Origin: RPQJ01 sp963746325 | GTDB lineage: Bacteria; Pseudomonadota; Gammaproteobacteria; Steroidobacterales; Steroidobacteraceae | Direction: 5' to 3' | Length of the DNA stretch: 64,000 bases | Assembly: GCA_963746325.1 (NCBI GenBank) | Contig: CAVVBC010000025.1 | Location: forward strand, 62,001 to 126,000 | Shown: in pieces, positions 52,136-60,371 of the stretch | Layout of the letters: every line of letters starts with the position of its first letter | Numbering within the stretch: position 1 is the stretch's first letter | Notes under the pieces: model-generated | The model's database searches: none | Told to the model about the DNA's origin: nothing | Seen by the model: only the letters and a program-made list of their open reading frames with translations | Program-made: the position numbers and the translations under genes

Positions 52136-53203
52136 ATGTCACTCTGGCACAAAGCCATCCCGATCCTGGCGCTGGCAATGCTGGCCGCATCCCTGGCGCT
52201 GCCGCCCACTCCGCTGCTGACCGCTGCCAGCTCGCTGATGCTGCTGGCTGCCGTGTTGGCCGCCGTGCACCATGCCGAGGTGGTGGCGCACCGCGTCGGC
52301 GAGCCCTACGGCACGCTGGTCCTCGCGCTTGCGGTCACCGCGATCGAGGTTGCACTGATCGTATCGATGATGATGGCGAGCGGCCCGGCGAAGGCGGCGC
52401 TGGCGCGCGACACGATATACGCCACGGTCATGATCATCAGCAGCGGCGTCATCGGCATCTGCGTGCTGCTCGGCGGGTTGCGTCATCGCGAACAGAGCTT
52501 CCGCATCGAAGGCGCCGGCCCGGCGCTGGCCGCCCTTACGGCGCTCGCGACGCTGGTACTGATCATGCCCGTGTTCACCACCAGCGCGCCCGGTTCCAGC
52601 TACTCGACCACCCAGCTCATCTTCGTGGCCTCGAGTTCGCTGCTGGTGTGGTGCGCATTCGTCTTCTTCCAGACCGTGCGGCACCGCGACTATTTCCTGC
52701 CCGCCACCGAGGCGTCGAACGAAGCCGTGCATGCCCCGCCGCCGTCGAACGGCGAAAGCTGGCTCAGCTTCGGCTTGCTGCTGGTCGCGCTCGTGGCAGT
52801 CGTGGGTCTCGCCAAGGCGATTTCCCCCGCGATCGAACGCGCCGTGGCGAACGCAGGCGCGCCGGCCGCCGTCGTGGGCATCATCATCGCGATGGTCGTG
52901 CTGCTGCCCGAAAGCGTGTCGGCGATTCGCTCCGCCCTCGCCAACCGGCTGCAGACCAGCATGAACCTGGCCTTCGGCTCGGCGCTTGCCAGCATCGGCC
53001 TGACGATTCCGGTGGTCGTCGCCGTCGCAGTGCTGCTCGACCTGCCGATCGTGCTCGGGCTGCAGTCCAAGGACATGGTCCTGCTGGTGCTCAGCCTGGT
53101 CGTGTGTTCGATCGGGCTCGGCAATGGTCGAACCAACATGATGCAGGGCGCCGTGCAGGTCGTGATCTTCGCGGCATTCCTGTTCCTTTCCCTCGTGCCG
53201 TGA
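52136..53203 (+). CDS. chaA: Calcium/proton (Na+/H+) antiporter ChaA-like
   Basis: A 355-residue cation exchanger of the CaCA superfamily with about eleven helices. The two alpha repeats carry the acidic exchange motifs: GEPYGTLVLALAVTAIEVAL in the first half and MVVLLPESVSAIRSALANRL in the second. The loop after the sixth helix is short and hydrophilic (EASNEAVHAPPPSNGES). E. coli ChaA exchanges Ca2+, Na+ or K+ for H+; the preferred ion here is unknown. It is 46 bases ahead of the TIR-TPR gene on the same strand. Confidence 0.88.
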   Translation: MSLWHKAIPILALAMLAASLALPPTPLLTAASSLMLLAAVLAAVHHAEVVAHRVGEPYGTLVLALAVTAIEVALIVSMMMASGPAKAALARDTIYATVMIISSGVIGICVLLGGLRHREQSFRIEGAGPALAALTALATLVLIMPVFTTSAPGSSYSTTQLIFVASSSLLVWCAFVFFQTVRHRDYFLPATEASNEAVHAPPPSNGESWLSFGLLLVALVAVVGLAKAISPAIERAVANAGAPAAVVGIIIAMVVLLPESVSAIRSALANRLQTSMNLAFGSALASIGLTIPVVVAVAVLLDLPIVLGLQSKDMVLLVLSLVVCSIGLGNGRTNMMQGAVQVVIFAAFLFLSLVP

Positions 53204-53249
53204 CATTCCGCGCTAGACTCGCGCCGGGCAGCTGGAGGCGAGGATCAGG

Positions 53250-55241
53250 ATGATCGAGGGTGATGGCACGCACGGCGCAGCGACGCGTCCGACGGCATTC
53301 CTCAGCTATTCGCATGCCGACCAGGATCGCGTCCGCCTGCTGGCCGCCGCCCTCGAGCACGCCGGCATCACTGTCTGGTGGGACACGCTGATCGAAGGCG
53401 GTGCCGAGTTCGCCAAGTCGGTCGAAGTCGCGCTCGCCCGCTGCGACGCAGTCGTGGTGGCCTGGTCCAGGGTGTCCGTTGCCTCGAACTGGGTGCTGGA
53501 CGAGGCCGGCCAGGGCCGCGACCTGCGCAAGCTCGTACCCGTGTCGCTCGATGGCACGCTGCCGCCACTGGGATTCCGCCAGTTCCTGTCCGTCGACCTC
53601 AGCGGCTGGCGCGGGGAACCCGGCGCGCCGCAGATCGCAACCGTCGTGCGCGGCATCGAGTCGGTCCTGGGCCGGACGCCACCGGGCATCACGTCGCATG
53701 GCGCGCTGCACCTGCCACAGGCCGCCCCGTCCGCGCCGAGGTACTCGCGGCGAGCCGCGCTGCTCGCCGGCCTGGGTACGGTCGCCGCCGGCGCGGCGGG
53801 CCTTTATGCGTGGCGCACCGGCCGCATCGGCCGCTTCGCCTCGGCCAGTTCGGGCAACAGCGTCGCCGTGCTGCCGTTCAAGAACATCAGCGGTGACGCG
53901 GGGCAGGACTACTTTTCCGACGGGCTTTCCGAGGAACTGCGCGCAACCCTGGCGCGCAACCTGAAGCTGAAGGTCATGGCCCAGGCCTCGTCGTCGAAGT
54001 TTCGCGACCGTACCGAGGACGCCGTCGAGATCGCGGACAAGCTCGGCGTCGCCTACCTGCTGGACGGCACGGTGCGCAAGTCGGGCGAGATCGCACGCAT
54101 CACCGCGGACCTGATCGACGGCCACACCGGCTTCAGCCGCTGGTCGCGCACGTTCGATCGCGCGCTGCATGACATCTTCGCCGTGCAGAGCGAGATCGCC
54201 GGCACCGTGGCCCGCGCACTGGCAGCCGAAGTCGCTCCGGATCCCGATGCATCGACCGGCACGGCGGGTGCGCTGGCCGCGGCCGGCGGAACTCGCAGCG
54301 CCGCAGCCTACGACGCCTATCTGCGCGGTCGAGCGCTTTATGACCTGAGCGTCGACGAAGCCTCGGAACGCGCGGCGCTCGAGCAGTTCGACGCCGCAAT
54401 CGCCGCGGACCCGAACTACGCTCCGGCCCACGCGGCGCGGGCACGGTCGTTGACGGCCATCGCCAACCAGTACGGTCGCGCCGGCCAGACCGACGTGATG
54501 TACCGCGCCGCCATAGCCGCCGCCGAACGTGCCATCGAGATCGCACCGGAGCTGGCGGATGCCTATTCGACGCTGGGCTTCACGCTGTTCCAGGCCCGGC
54601 TCGACGCCGTGGCTGCGCGCGAGCCATTCCAACGTTCACGGGAACTCGGCGCGGGCGAGGCCACGGTGCTCGCCCGCTTTGCCCAGTACTGCGCGCGGAC
54701 AGGACGCGCGGCCGAGGCAGCCGAATCGATCCAGCGTGCGCTGTCGCTCGACAAGCTGAATCCGCTGATTTACCGCGCGGCGGCCTCGATCGAGTTCGCG
54801 GCGCGCAACTATGCGGCGTCGATCGCACCGGCGCGGCAGGCGCTCGCCATGAACCCGCAAATGTCGCGTGTGCACGCTGCGATCGGCGACGCCCTGGTGA
54901 TGCTCGGTCGCCATGCCGAGGCCCGCGACGAGTATCTGGCAGAGCCCGCCCATGATTTCGGACTGGCCGGTCTCGCCATCGTCGAGCACAAACTCGGCAA
55001 CACCGCGGCCGCGCGCCAGGCATGGGATGAACTGCTACGGACGGAGGGCGACCGCATGCTCTACCAGCAGGCCCAGATCCTGGCCCAGTGGGGCGACGTC
55101 GACGGTGCCATGGTCCGGCTGCAGCGGGCCCTGGAGAACGGGGATTCCGGCCTCATCTACGCGCGCAACGATCCGTTCCTGGATCCGCTCCGCAATGACC
55201 CGCGCCTCGCCCAGTTGCTGAAACGAGTGGGCTTCGCATAG
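53250..55241 (+). CDS. Membrane-anchored TIR domain protein with FlgO/TolB-like and TPR domains
   Basis: A 663-residue protein. Residues 14-135 form a TIR domain: AFLSYSHADQDRVRLL, ITVWWDTLIEGGAEFAKSVE, CDAVVVAWSRVSVASNW, with Glu85 in NWVLDEAG at the position of the NADase glutamate of active TIRs. One helix follows (RRAALLAGLGTVAAGAAGLY, about 167-188). Residues 203-325 resemble the TolB-N/FlgO-like domain of adenylate-cyclase-type TPR proteins (SVAVLPFKNISGDAGQDYFS, YLLDGTVRKSGEIARITADL). From about 345 on are TPR repeats. TIR is thus cytoplasmic and the rest probably periplasmic, or the reverse. No defence partner gene is beside it; signalling and NAD cleavage are both possible. Confidence 0.85.
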   Translation: MIEGDGTHGAATRPTAFLSYSHADQDRVRLLAAALEHAGITVWWDTLIEGGAEFAKSVEVALARCDAVVVAWSRVSVASNWVLDEAGQGRDLRKLVPVSLDGTLPPLGFRQFLSVDLSGWRGEPGAPQIATVVRGIESVLGRTPPGITSHGALHLPQAAPSAPRYSRRAALLAGLGTVAAGAAGLYAWRTGRIGRFASASSGNSVAVLPFKNISGDAGQDYFSDGLSEELRATLARNLKLKVMAQASSSKFRDRTEDAVEIADKLGVAYLLDGTVRKSGEIARITADLIDGHTGFSRWSRTFDRALHDIFAVQSEIAGTVARALAAEVAPDPDASTGTAGALAAAGGTRSAAAYDAYLRGRALYDLSVDEASERAALEQFDAAIAADPNYAPAHAARARSLTAIANQYGRAGQTDVMYRAAIAAAERAIEIAPELADAYSTLGFTLFQARLDAVAAREPFQRSRELGAGEATVLARFAQYCARTGRAAEAAESIQRALSLDKLNPLIYRAAASIEFAARNYAASIAPARQALAMNPQMSRVHAAIGDALVMLGRHAEARDEYLAEPAHDFGLAGLAIVEHKLGNTAAARQAWDELLRTEGDRMLYQQAQILAQWGDVDGAMVRLQRALENGDSGLIYARNDPFLDPLRNDPRLAQLLKRVGFA

Positions 55242-55303
55242 TCTCGCCGCACGCTCTTTCGGGCGCAGACCGACCAGTCACACCAACAACAAGGGAAGGG
55301 AAC

Positions 55304-55627
55304 ATGGATCAGCGAATCAAGGTGAGCGCCGTCGTCGCGGCAGCGTTGCTGCTCGCCGCGTGCGCGAAGAAGGAAGAAGCGGCCGCGCCTGCGGCAGCGG
55401 AGCCGGCGGCCACCGAAATGACCGAGGCTGCGCCGCCTGTCGATGCCACTGCGATGCCGGCTGACGTCGCACCGGTTGATCCGGGTGCCGTTCCGGCCGA
55501 TGCGAGCGCCGTTCCCGCCGATGCGACCACTGCGCCTGTTGACGGCGCTGCGGCCACGGATGCCACGGGCGCGAGCGACGAAGAAGAACAGGCCGGTGGC
55601 GACAAGGTGCGCCCGCGCGCGAACTGA
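55304..55627 (+). CDS. Small Ala/Pro/Asp-rich predicted lipoprotein
   Basis: A 107-residue protein with a lipoprotein signal (VVAAALLLAACAKKEEAAAP, lipobox LAAC). The mature part is low-complexity: repeated VDATAMPADVAPVDPGAVPA / DASAVPADATTAPVD units of about 7-8 residues, and an acidic end (DEEEQAGGDKVRPRAN). No fold is predicted by eye and I know no function. GGGAAGGGAAC precedes the ATG. Confidence 0.7.
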   Translation: MDQRIKVSAVVAAALLLAACAKKEEAAAPAAAEPAATEMTEAAPPVDATAMPADVAPVDPGAVPADASAVPADATTAPVDGAAATDATGASDEEEQAGGDKVRPRAN

Positions 55628-55638
55628 GTCACGAGCTC

Positions 55639-55666
55639 CCGCGAGACGGTTACGGCCGTCTCGCGG
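55639..55666. terminator. Hairpin between convergent genes
   Basis: CCGCGAGACGG and CCGTCTCGCGG form a perfect 11-bp stem over a 6-base loop (TTACGG), midway between the convergent lipoprotein and protease genes. There is no T-run on either side, so it is at best a Rho-assisted or bidirectional end. Confidence 0.4.
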
Positions 55667-55676
55667 ATTCGCTGCC

Positions 55677-57257
55677 TCAGGGCAGCGACGTCTTGGCCGG
55701 CGGCAGCGCCATCGCCTGCTTGATCCACCCCAGGTATTTGTCGACCCGCGTGTAGGCGCTCGGCTGCCCATCGCCGCTGCAACGGCCCTTGCCCCAGCTG
55801 ACGATGCCCACGGCAACCGGAGTCGTGCCGGAGGCCAGCGTCAGGGCCCCGCCGCTGTCGCCCCGGCAGGTCGACTTGCCTGCATCCGCGGCACAGATCA
55901 CGCGCTCGTGTACCCGCTGCGGACCGTAGTCCGGCAGCTTCTTGCAACGCTCCGTATCCATCACCTGCAATACGACGCGCATCAGCACGGCGTTGGGCCG
56001 GTCGCCATCGACTGGCTCGGTCTTGCCCCAACCCGTCGCCGCGACGACGGCACCGTCCTTCACTGGCTTGTCGTTCAGCGCGATCGGCTTGACCTTCGCC
56101 GGGTCCGGCTTGCCGATGGTCCGCGCGTCCGCCGCAATCTTGATCAGCGCGATGTCGTTCATGAACATGTTGGGCGAGTTCGGCAGCTTCGCCTGGCGGT
56201 ACTGCGAATGCCGCACGATGCGGTCGATCTTGTAAGAGATCCCATCGCCCTTCGAGATGTCGGTGGCGCCGACGCGCACGCGGTAGCCGGCCTGCACCAT
56301 CTCATCGTCGATGCAGTGCGCCGCGGTCAGCACCCAGTCGGGCGCGATCAGCGCGCCGCCACAGAAATGCTGCAGTTGCCACAGCGGCTTGCCTTGCTTG
56401 AGGCCCGCCGCGTATTCGGGCGCGTTCTCCGGATAGAAGATCTGCACCTGCCAGGGAGCGCCGAACGCTCGAATCGGTTTACCACCGGTCGAGTAAGGCG
56501 TGTCCTCTCTATCGGTCGGCAGCGGCTTCGCGCCCGGCTGCGGCCGGCGCAGCACCGGCATTTCGTCGGCGTTGAAGCGTCCCGCAGGTACGACATCCGC
56601 AGCGGCCCGCGCCGCGGGCGCGGGCGCGGCAACGCCCGGGCGCGCTGGCGCCGGGCTCGCACTGGCAGGCATCGCTGCCTCGAGCACGACCCAGTCCTCG
56701 CCCGTCGGGTCGAGTTGTGTGTCGATGGGAATCGTGTACTCCGATTCCTGCAGCGTGATTGGCGGCGCCCACACTTCGGCGGGTGCCATTGGCACCGGAT
56801 CCCAGGTCGCGATCGGCACGATCGTCGTGTCGTCGGCGAACCTCTCCCCGTCCACCGCGTCTGCATCGGCGTCGGCGGCGGCCGCTTCTGATTCATCTGC
56901 GCCAGGCTCATCTTCGGCCGCGTCATCGGCGCCGTCGGCATCCACGTTGCTTGCGTCGTCCGCGAGAGCTTCCGCGTCGCCGGCAGCGTCATCACCGGAC
57001 TCTTCGTCGGCAGGGTCGGCCGCGTCGCCCTCATCGCCTTCATCGGCGACTTCGTCCTCGGCCCCGGAGTCGTCGGCGTCGGCGGACTCGTCGACTTCGT
57101 CGCCCGCTTCCTCCGTCGCCTCGTCCGTCATCTCCTCTTCGTCGACGACTTCGTCATCGCTCTGCGCCGCCAGGACCGGCGGCACCAGCCCGAGGCACAG
57201 CGCGAGCATCGTCGCACGCACCGCACGCATCGCCGGGTGTTCAATCATCGAGCGCAT
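55677..57257 (-). CDS. Trypsin-like serine protease (S1) with long acidic N-terminal segment
   Basis: A 526-residue secreted protein. A signal peptide (AVRATMLALCLGLVPPVLAA) is followed by roughly 110 residues almost entirely Asp, Glu, Ala, Ser and Gly, then a Pro/Ala linker. The S1 domain follows: FGAPWQVQIFYPE, FCGGALIAPDWVLTAAHCID (His), FMNDIALIKIAAD (Asp), STCRGDSGGALTLASG (Ser) and GIVSWGKGRC. Cysteine pairs of trypsins are present. The chosen ATG gives a short charged leader before the hydrophobic stretch; a second ATG lies three codons on. An Asp at the S1-pocket position (six before Ser) is not obvious, so specificity is open. Confidence 0.88.
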   Translation of the reverse strand: MRSMIEHPAMRAVRATMLALCLGLVPPVLAAQSDDEVVDEEEMTDEATEEAGDEVDESADADDSGAEDEVADEGDEGDAADPADEESGDDAAGDAEALADDASNVDADGADDAAEDEPGADESEAAAADADADAVDGERFADDTTIVPIATWDPVPMAPAEVWAPPITLQESEYTIPIDTQLDPTGEDWVVLEAAMPASASPAPARPGVAAPAPAARAAADVVPAGRFNADEMPVLRRPQPGAKPLPTDREDTPYSTGGKPIRAFGAPWQVQIFYPENAPEYAAGLKQGKPLWQLQHFCGGALIAPDWVLTAAHCIDDEMVQAGYRVRVGATDISKGDGISYKIDRIVRHSQYRQAKLPNSPNMFMNDIALIKIAADARTIGKPDPAKVKPIALNDKPVKDGAVVAATGWGKTEPVDGDRPNAVLMRVVLQVMDTERCKKLPDYGPQRVHERVICAADAGKSTCRGDSGGALTLASGTTPVAVGIVSWGKGRCSGDGQPSAYTRVDKYLGWIKQAMALPPAKTSLP

Positions 57258-57385
57258 CAGGCGTCCCCCTTCCCTGTCTTTATCGAGGCGCAGCAACGCC
57301 TCACGAGCCGTGAGTGTAGGTCGAGGGTAGATGCCGCGCCTAGCCCATGGCCGTAGAATCCTCGATGAGCCGGGCCCGCGGCACG

Positions 57386-58405
57386 TCAGGGCTCCTCGAT
57401 CACGTAACCACGTCGCCGCAGCTCGGCGACATACCCGTCCGGCTTCAGGATCTCATCGATGGAGAGCACGGTGACCGAAGACGGGTATTTGCCCAACGCC
57501 TGCTCGACAGCCGCCAGCCAGGCCGTCTTGGCGCGGACCAGGACATCGCCGTACCCACGCTGCTGCATGAACGAGGATTCGAGCACCACGCCGATGCACG
57601 CGCTGGCACGTTCCACGGGCACCAGTGCGCGCAGCCGCGCGACGTCACCCACGGCCCACGCGTTGGCGCGCTCGCGCATCAGGTCGAGATCGGACTCGAG
57701 GCGCTGCAACGTGCGCGCGAAACATTCCACGTCGTCGAGCGGTGTGGTCTTGAACTCCTTGATGGAGGCGCGTGCCTTCTCCACCTTGAGTTCGAGCTCG
57801 GTCTCGACGATGGGCACGCGCGCCTTGCGTGCAAGTTTCTCGACGGCGGGCCACACACCGTCGTATGGCACCAGGTTACGTTCCTTCAGCGCCGCGCGGT
57901 ATAGCTCCTGCGCAGCGAAGATCGGCCGCCACTGTTCGACGCCCTCGTCCCTGCCGAGGTAGCGGGCTTTCAGGGGCAGCCAGCGCGCGTACAGATCGGG
58001 AGGAACGACTTCCTGCAGGCGCTTGTCGCCCGGGTTGTCGCGCACGCCGATCAGCGACGGCAGCAGCGTGATGCCGCCGAGCGGGCCTGCCGACGCGTTG
58101 ACCGACACGGGCGCGAGCACAGCCTGCGACGATGCGAGCACCGTCTCGAGCTCCGTCGAGCGCCACGAGAGCTTCTTTGGCAGCGGACTGTAGTTGCCAA
58201 GAATCCACAGCACGTGGCCATCCGGATCGCCCGGTCGCGTGACCTTCCACAGTCCCGGACCCGGCTGCTGGCCGGTGACGAGCACCTCTTCGAGGACGCC
58301 GCTGTCTGCGGCATCTGCGACCGGTTCGGCGGGACTCGTTGCATGGGCCGCCGACCACCCGATGGCGGTGAGCAAAAACAGCAAAGAGATGCGTGGTTTG
58401 CGCAT
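57386..58405 (-). CDS. TraB/GumN family protein
   Basis: A 339-residue exported protein with signal peptide (ISLLFLLTAIGWSAAHA). The TraB/GumN fold is suggested by GHVLWILGNYSPLPKKLSWR near the start, ARKARVPIVETELELKVEKA in the middle, and the C-terminal VLVRAKTAWLAAVEQALGKY with VTVLSIDEILKPDGYVAELR. Family members near xanthan gum genes gave the GumN name; biochemical activity of the bacterial group is unclear. It lies 8 bases from tRNA-Arg, on the same strand. Confidence 0.75.
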   Translation of the reverse strand: MRKPRISLLFLLTAIGWSAAHATSPAEPVADAADSGVLEEVLVTGQQPGPGLWKVTRPGDPDGHVLWILGNYSPLPKKLSWRSTELETVLASSQAVLAPVSVNASAGPLGGITLLPSLIGVRDNPGDKRLQEVVPPDLYARWLPLKARYLGRDEGVEQWRPIFAAQELYRAALKERNLVPYDGVWPAVEKLARKARVPIVETELELKVEKARASIKEFKTTPLDDVECFARTLQRLESDLDLMRERANAWAVGDVARLRALVPVERASACIGVVLESSFMQQRGYGDVLVRAKTAWLAAVEQALGKYPSSVTVLSIDEILKPDGYVAELRRRGYVIEEP

Positions 58406-58413
58406 GTTGGAAA

Positions 58414-58490
58414 TGGTGCCCCGGGCAGGAGTTGAACCTGCGACCTACCGCTTAGGAGGCGGTCGCTCTATCCACTGAGCTACCGGGGCA
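58414..58490 (-). tRNA. tRNA-Arg (anticodon CCU)
   Basis: The minus strand starts TGCCCCGGTAGCTCAGTGGA, with anticodon arm CCGCCTCCTAAGCGG (anticodon CCT), T-arm GCAGGTTCAACTCCTGC, acceptor end CCGGGGCA and an encoded CCA. Confidence 0.95.
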
Positions 58491-58529
58491 TGCAGTCCGG
58501 TTGGTGGCGGCGGGGCCCGCAAGGAAAAA

Positions 58530-58605
<76 letters not shown>

Positions 58606-58684
58606 ACACGAGGGCGCGCATTGTAGCACCGGGTTGCCGCACCGCAACCGACGTATTTCCGGGCTCGCCCGGTATCATCGGTGC

Positions 58685-59164
58685 ATGAACGTGCGAATCC
58701 GTGACGCAGGGCCCGCCGACCAGGAATTCCTGGCCCGTGGCAACGAGGCGATGGCCCTCGAGACCGAGCACAAGCGTCTCGACCCACCGACCATTCGCCG
58801 TGGCGTGGCTGCCGTCTTCGAGAACCCGGGCCATGGTCGTTACTTCGTCGCCGAGGATGCCGCGGGGGTCGCGGTCGGCCAGCTGATGATCACGTACGAG
58901 TGGAGCGACTGGCGCAATGGCCAGTTCTGGTGGATCCAGAGCGTGTACGTACTGCCTGCGGCACGGCGCAGCGGCGTGTTTCGCGCCCTCTACGATCACA
59001 TCGACAACCTGGCTCGCCAGTCACCGGCCGTGATCGGCTTGCGGTTGTATGTCGAGGCAGACAACGTGGCGGCCCGGCGCACGTATGAACGGTGCGGCAT
59101 GCATGACGGCGGCTACCGCGTCATGGAAGTGGACAACTCCGGCGCGATCCAGGGCGCCGGTTAA
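58685..59164 (+). CDS. GNAT family N-acetyltransferase
   Basis: A 159-residue GNAT protein: MNVRIRDAGPADQEFLARGN, FVAEDAAGVAVGQLMITYEW, WIQSVYVLPAARRSGVFRAL (acetyl-CoA-binding motif A; the usual Q/RxxGxG/A reads RRSGVF) and LYVEADNVAARRTYERCGM. Substrate unknown. The ATG at 58685 matches the family start. It is 21 bases ahead of bcp. Confidence 0.85.
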   Translation: MNVRIRDAGPADQEFLARGNEAMALETEHKRLDPPTIRRGVAAVFENPGHGRYFVAEDAAGVAVGQLMITYEWSDWRNGQFWWIQSVYVLPAARRSGVFRALYDHIDNLARQSPAVIGLRLYVEADNVAARRTYERCGMHDGGYRVMEVDNSGAIQGAG

Positions 59165-59185
59165 TCAGGCTCAAGGAGATCGACG

Positions 59186-59641
59186 ATGCTGAAGAATGGA
59201 ACACAGGCGCCCGAGTTCGACCTCGCGGACCAGGACGGCAAGCGCCATACGCTGAAAGGCCTGCTGGCCAAGGGTCCGCTGATCCTCTACTTCTACCCGG
59301 CGGATTTCACGCCCGGCTGCACCAAGGAAGCCTGCACGTTTCGCGACCTGCAGAAGGACCTGGTCGCCGCCAAGCTGCGCGTCGTGGGCGTAAGCCCCCA
59401 GGATGCCGAGTCGCACAAGAAGTTCGCGGCCAAGCACAACCTCAATTTCCCGCTGCTGGCCGACCCGGACAAGAAGGCGGTGAAGGCCTACGACGTCGAC
59501 GGCCCGTTGGGGTTCGGCGTACGGCGCGGCACCTACCTGATCGGGGCGGACGGCAAGATCCAGGACTCGGTGCTGGCGGACCTGCGCATCGGCGCGCACG
59601 AAGAGTTCGTGCAGAAGGCGCTGGCGGCAGGAGCGGTCTAG
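59186..59641 (+). CDS. bcp: Thioredoxin-dependent peroxiredoxin Bcp
   Basis: A 151-residue Bcp/PrxQ. The peroxidatic cysteine is in FYPADFTPGCTKEACTFRDL and a resolving cysteine lies five residues on, as in E. coli Bcp. VVGVSPQDAESHKKFAAKHN and FPLLADPDKKAVKAYDV are further family features. It reduces H2O2 and organic peroxides. AAGGAG lies 6 bases before the ATG. Confidence 0.94.
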   Translation: MLKNGTQAPEFDLADQDGKRHTLKGLLAKGPLILYFYPADFTPGCTKEACTFRDLQKDLVAAKLRVVGVSPQDAESHKKFAAKHNLNFPLLADPDKKAVKAYDVDGPLGFGVRRGTYLIGADGKIQDSVLADLRIGAHEEFVQKALAAGAV

Positions 59642-59644
59642 GGA

Positions 59645-59672
59645 GGGATTAGGGATTAGGGACTAGGGACTA
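59645..59672. repeat. Telomere-like heptamer array downstream of bcp
   Basis: Four direct heptamers: GGGATTA, GGGATTA, GGGACTA, GGGACTA, starting 4 bases after the bcp stop and preceded by GGGA. The type is that of the inverted pair at 30093-30224 (GGGGCTA / GGGGTTA). An AT-rich stretch (59715-59750) follows before the next gene. Confidence 0.85.
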
Positions 59673-59747
59673 TTGAATAGTGAGCAGTAAATGGCGGGAG
59701 CACGATCATCGCCATAAAAACTTTTATTAATCAACGATTTAAGCTGA

Positions 59748-60341
59748 TTACTTCGATGAAGCTGCAGGCTTTGCAGGTGGCGTGGGCGTGCCGTACCGCA
59801 GTCGCAGCACGCGGGTTTCGCCGGGACTTGGCATGACGACGATGTAGATGGCGTCGAACTCGTCCTCGCGCATCACGTAGTCGCTGCCGCTCAACTGGCT
59901 GATGACGCCCGGCAAGGTCGTCGAATACCCCACCACCACGACCGTCTTGCCGCGGTGCTCGCGCTTGATGCGGGACGCGAGCCCCGACCAGTCGCTGCTC
60001 GCGATCACATTGATGGGCAGCTTGAACTCGTTCGCGACCGGCGCCGCCGTCTGCTGGGACCGGCGGGTATCGGCCGCGTAGAGATAGTCGACCTTGCGAT
60101 CCGCCAGCAAGTCGTCGATCCGGGTCCCCAGGGACGCGACGCGTTTTTCGCCGGCAGGACTCAGGTCCGGATCGCCGGACGTGCTCTCGCCGGCCTCCGC
60201 ATGGCGCACCAGCACGACCACCGTCGTGCGCGCCCACGAGCCCAGCCAGTAGACGCCGGCGGCTGCCATCAACATCCCGAGCAGCGGGATGAGGAGCGGC
60301 GCCATGAAGGGACGGCGACGGAGCTTGGTCAGCGGGTCCAT
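59748..60341 (-). CDS. Membrane-anchored histidine-phosphatase-fold protein, second His replaced
   Basis: A 197-residue protein: one N-terminal helix (LLIPLLGMLMAAAGVYWLGS), then a phosphoglycerate-mutase-like domain with VVVLVRHAEAG (RH catalytic motif), DLSPAGEKRVASLGTRIDDL, YAADTRRSQQTAAPVAN and DSDYVM-like acidic end GSDYVMREDEFDAIYIVVMP. The usual VVGHSNT motif holding the second catalytic His reads VVVGYSTTLPG here, with Tyr in place of His. It may be inactive or have altered chemistry. Convergent with bcp. Confidence 0.8.
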   Translation of the reverse strand: MDPLTKLRRRPFMAPLLIPLLGMLMAAAGVYWLGSWARTTVVVLVRHAEAGESTSGDPDLSPAGEKRVASLGTRIDDLLADRKVDYLYAADTRRSQQTAAPVANEFKLPINVIASSDWSGLASRIKREHRGKTVVVVGYSTTLPGVISQLSGSDYVMREDEFDAIYIVVMPSPGETRVLRLRYGTPTPPAKPAASSK

Positions 60342-60371
60342 GGCGGCATCATAACGAATCGGACTGCCGCC

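Noticed and set aside
53250..57257. A multi-gene antiviral defence island around the TIR protein
   Set aside because: Neighbours are an ion antiporter, a low-complexity lipoprotein and a secreted protease; no sensor, nuclease or cyclase partner is present.
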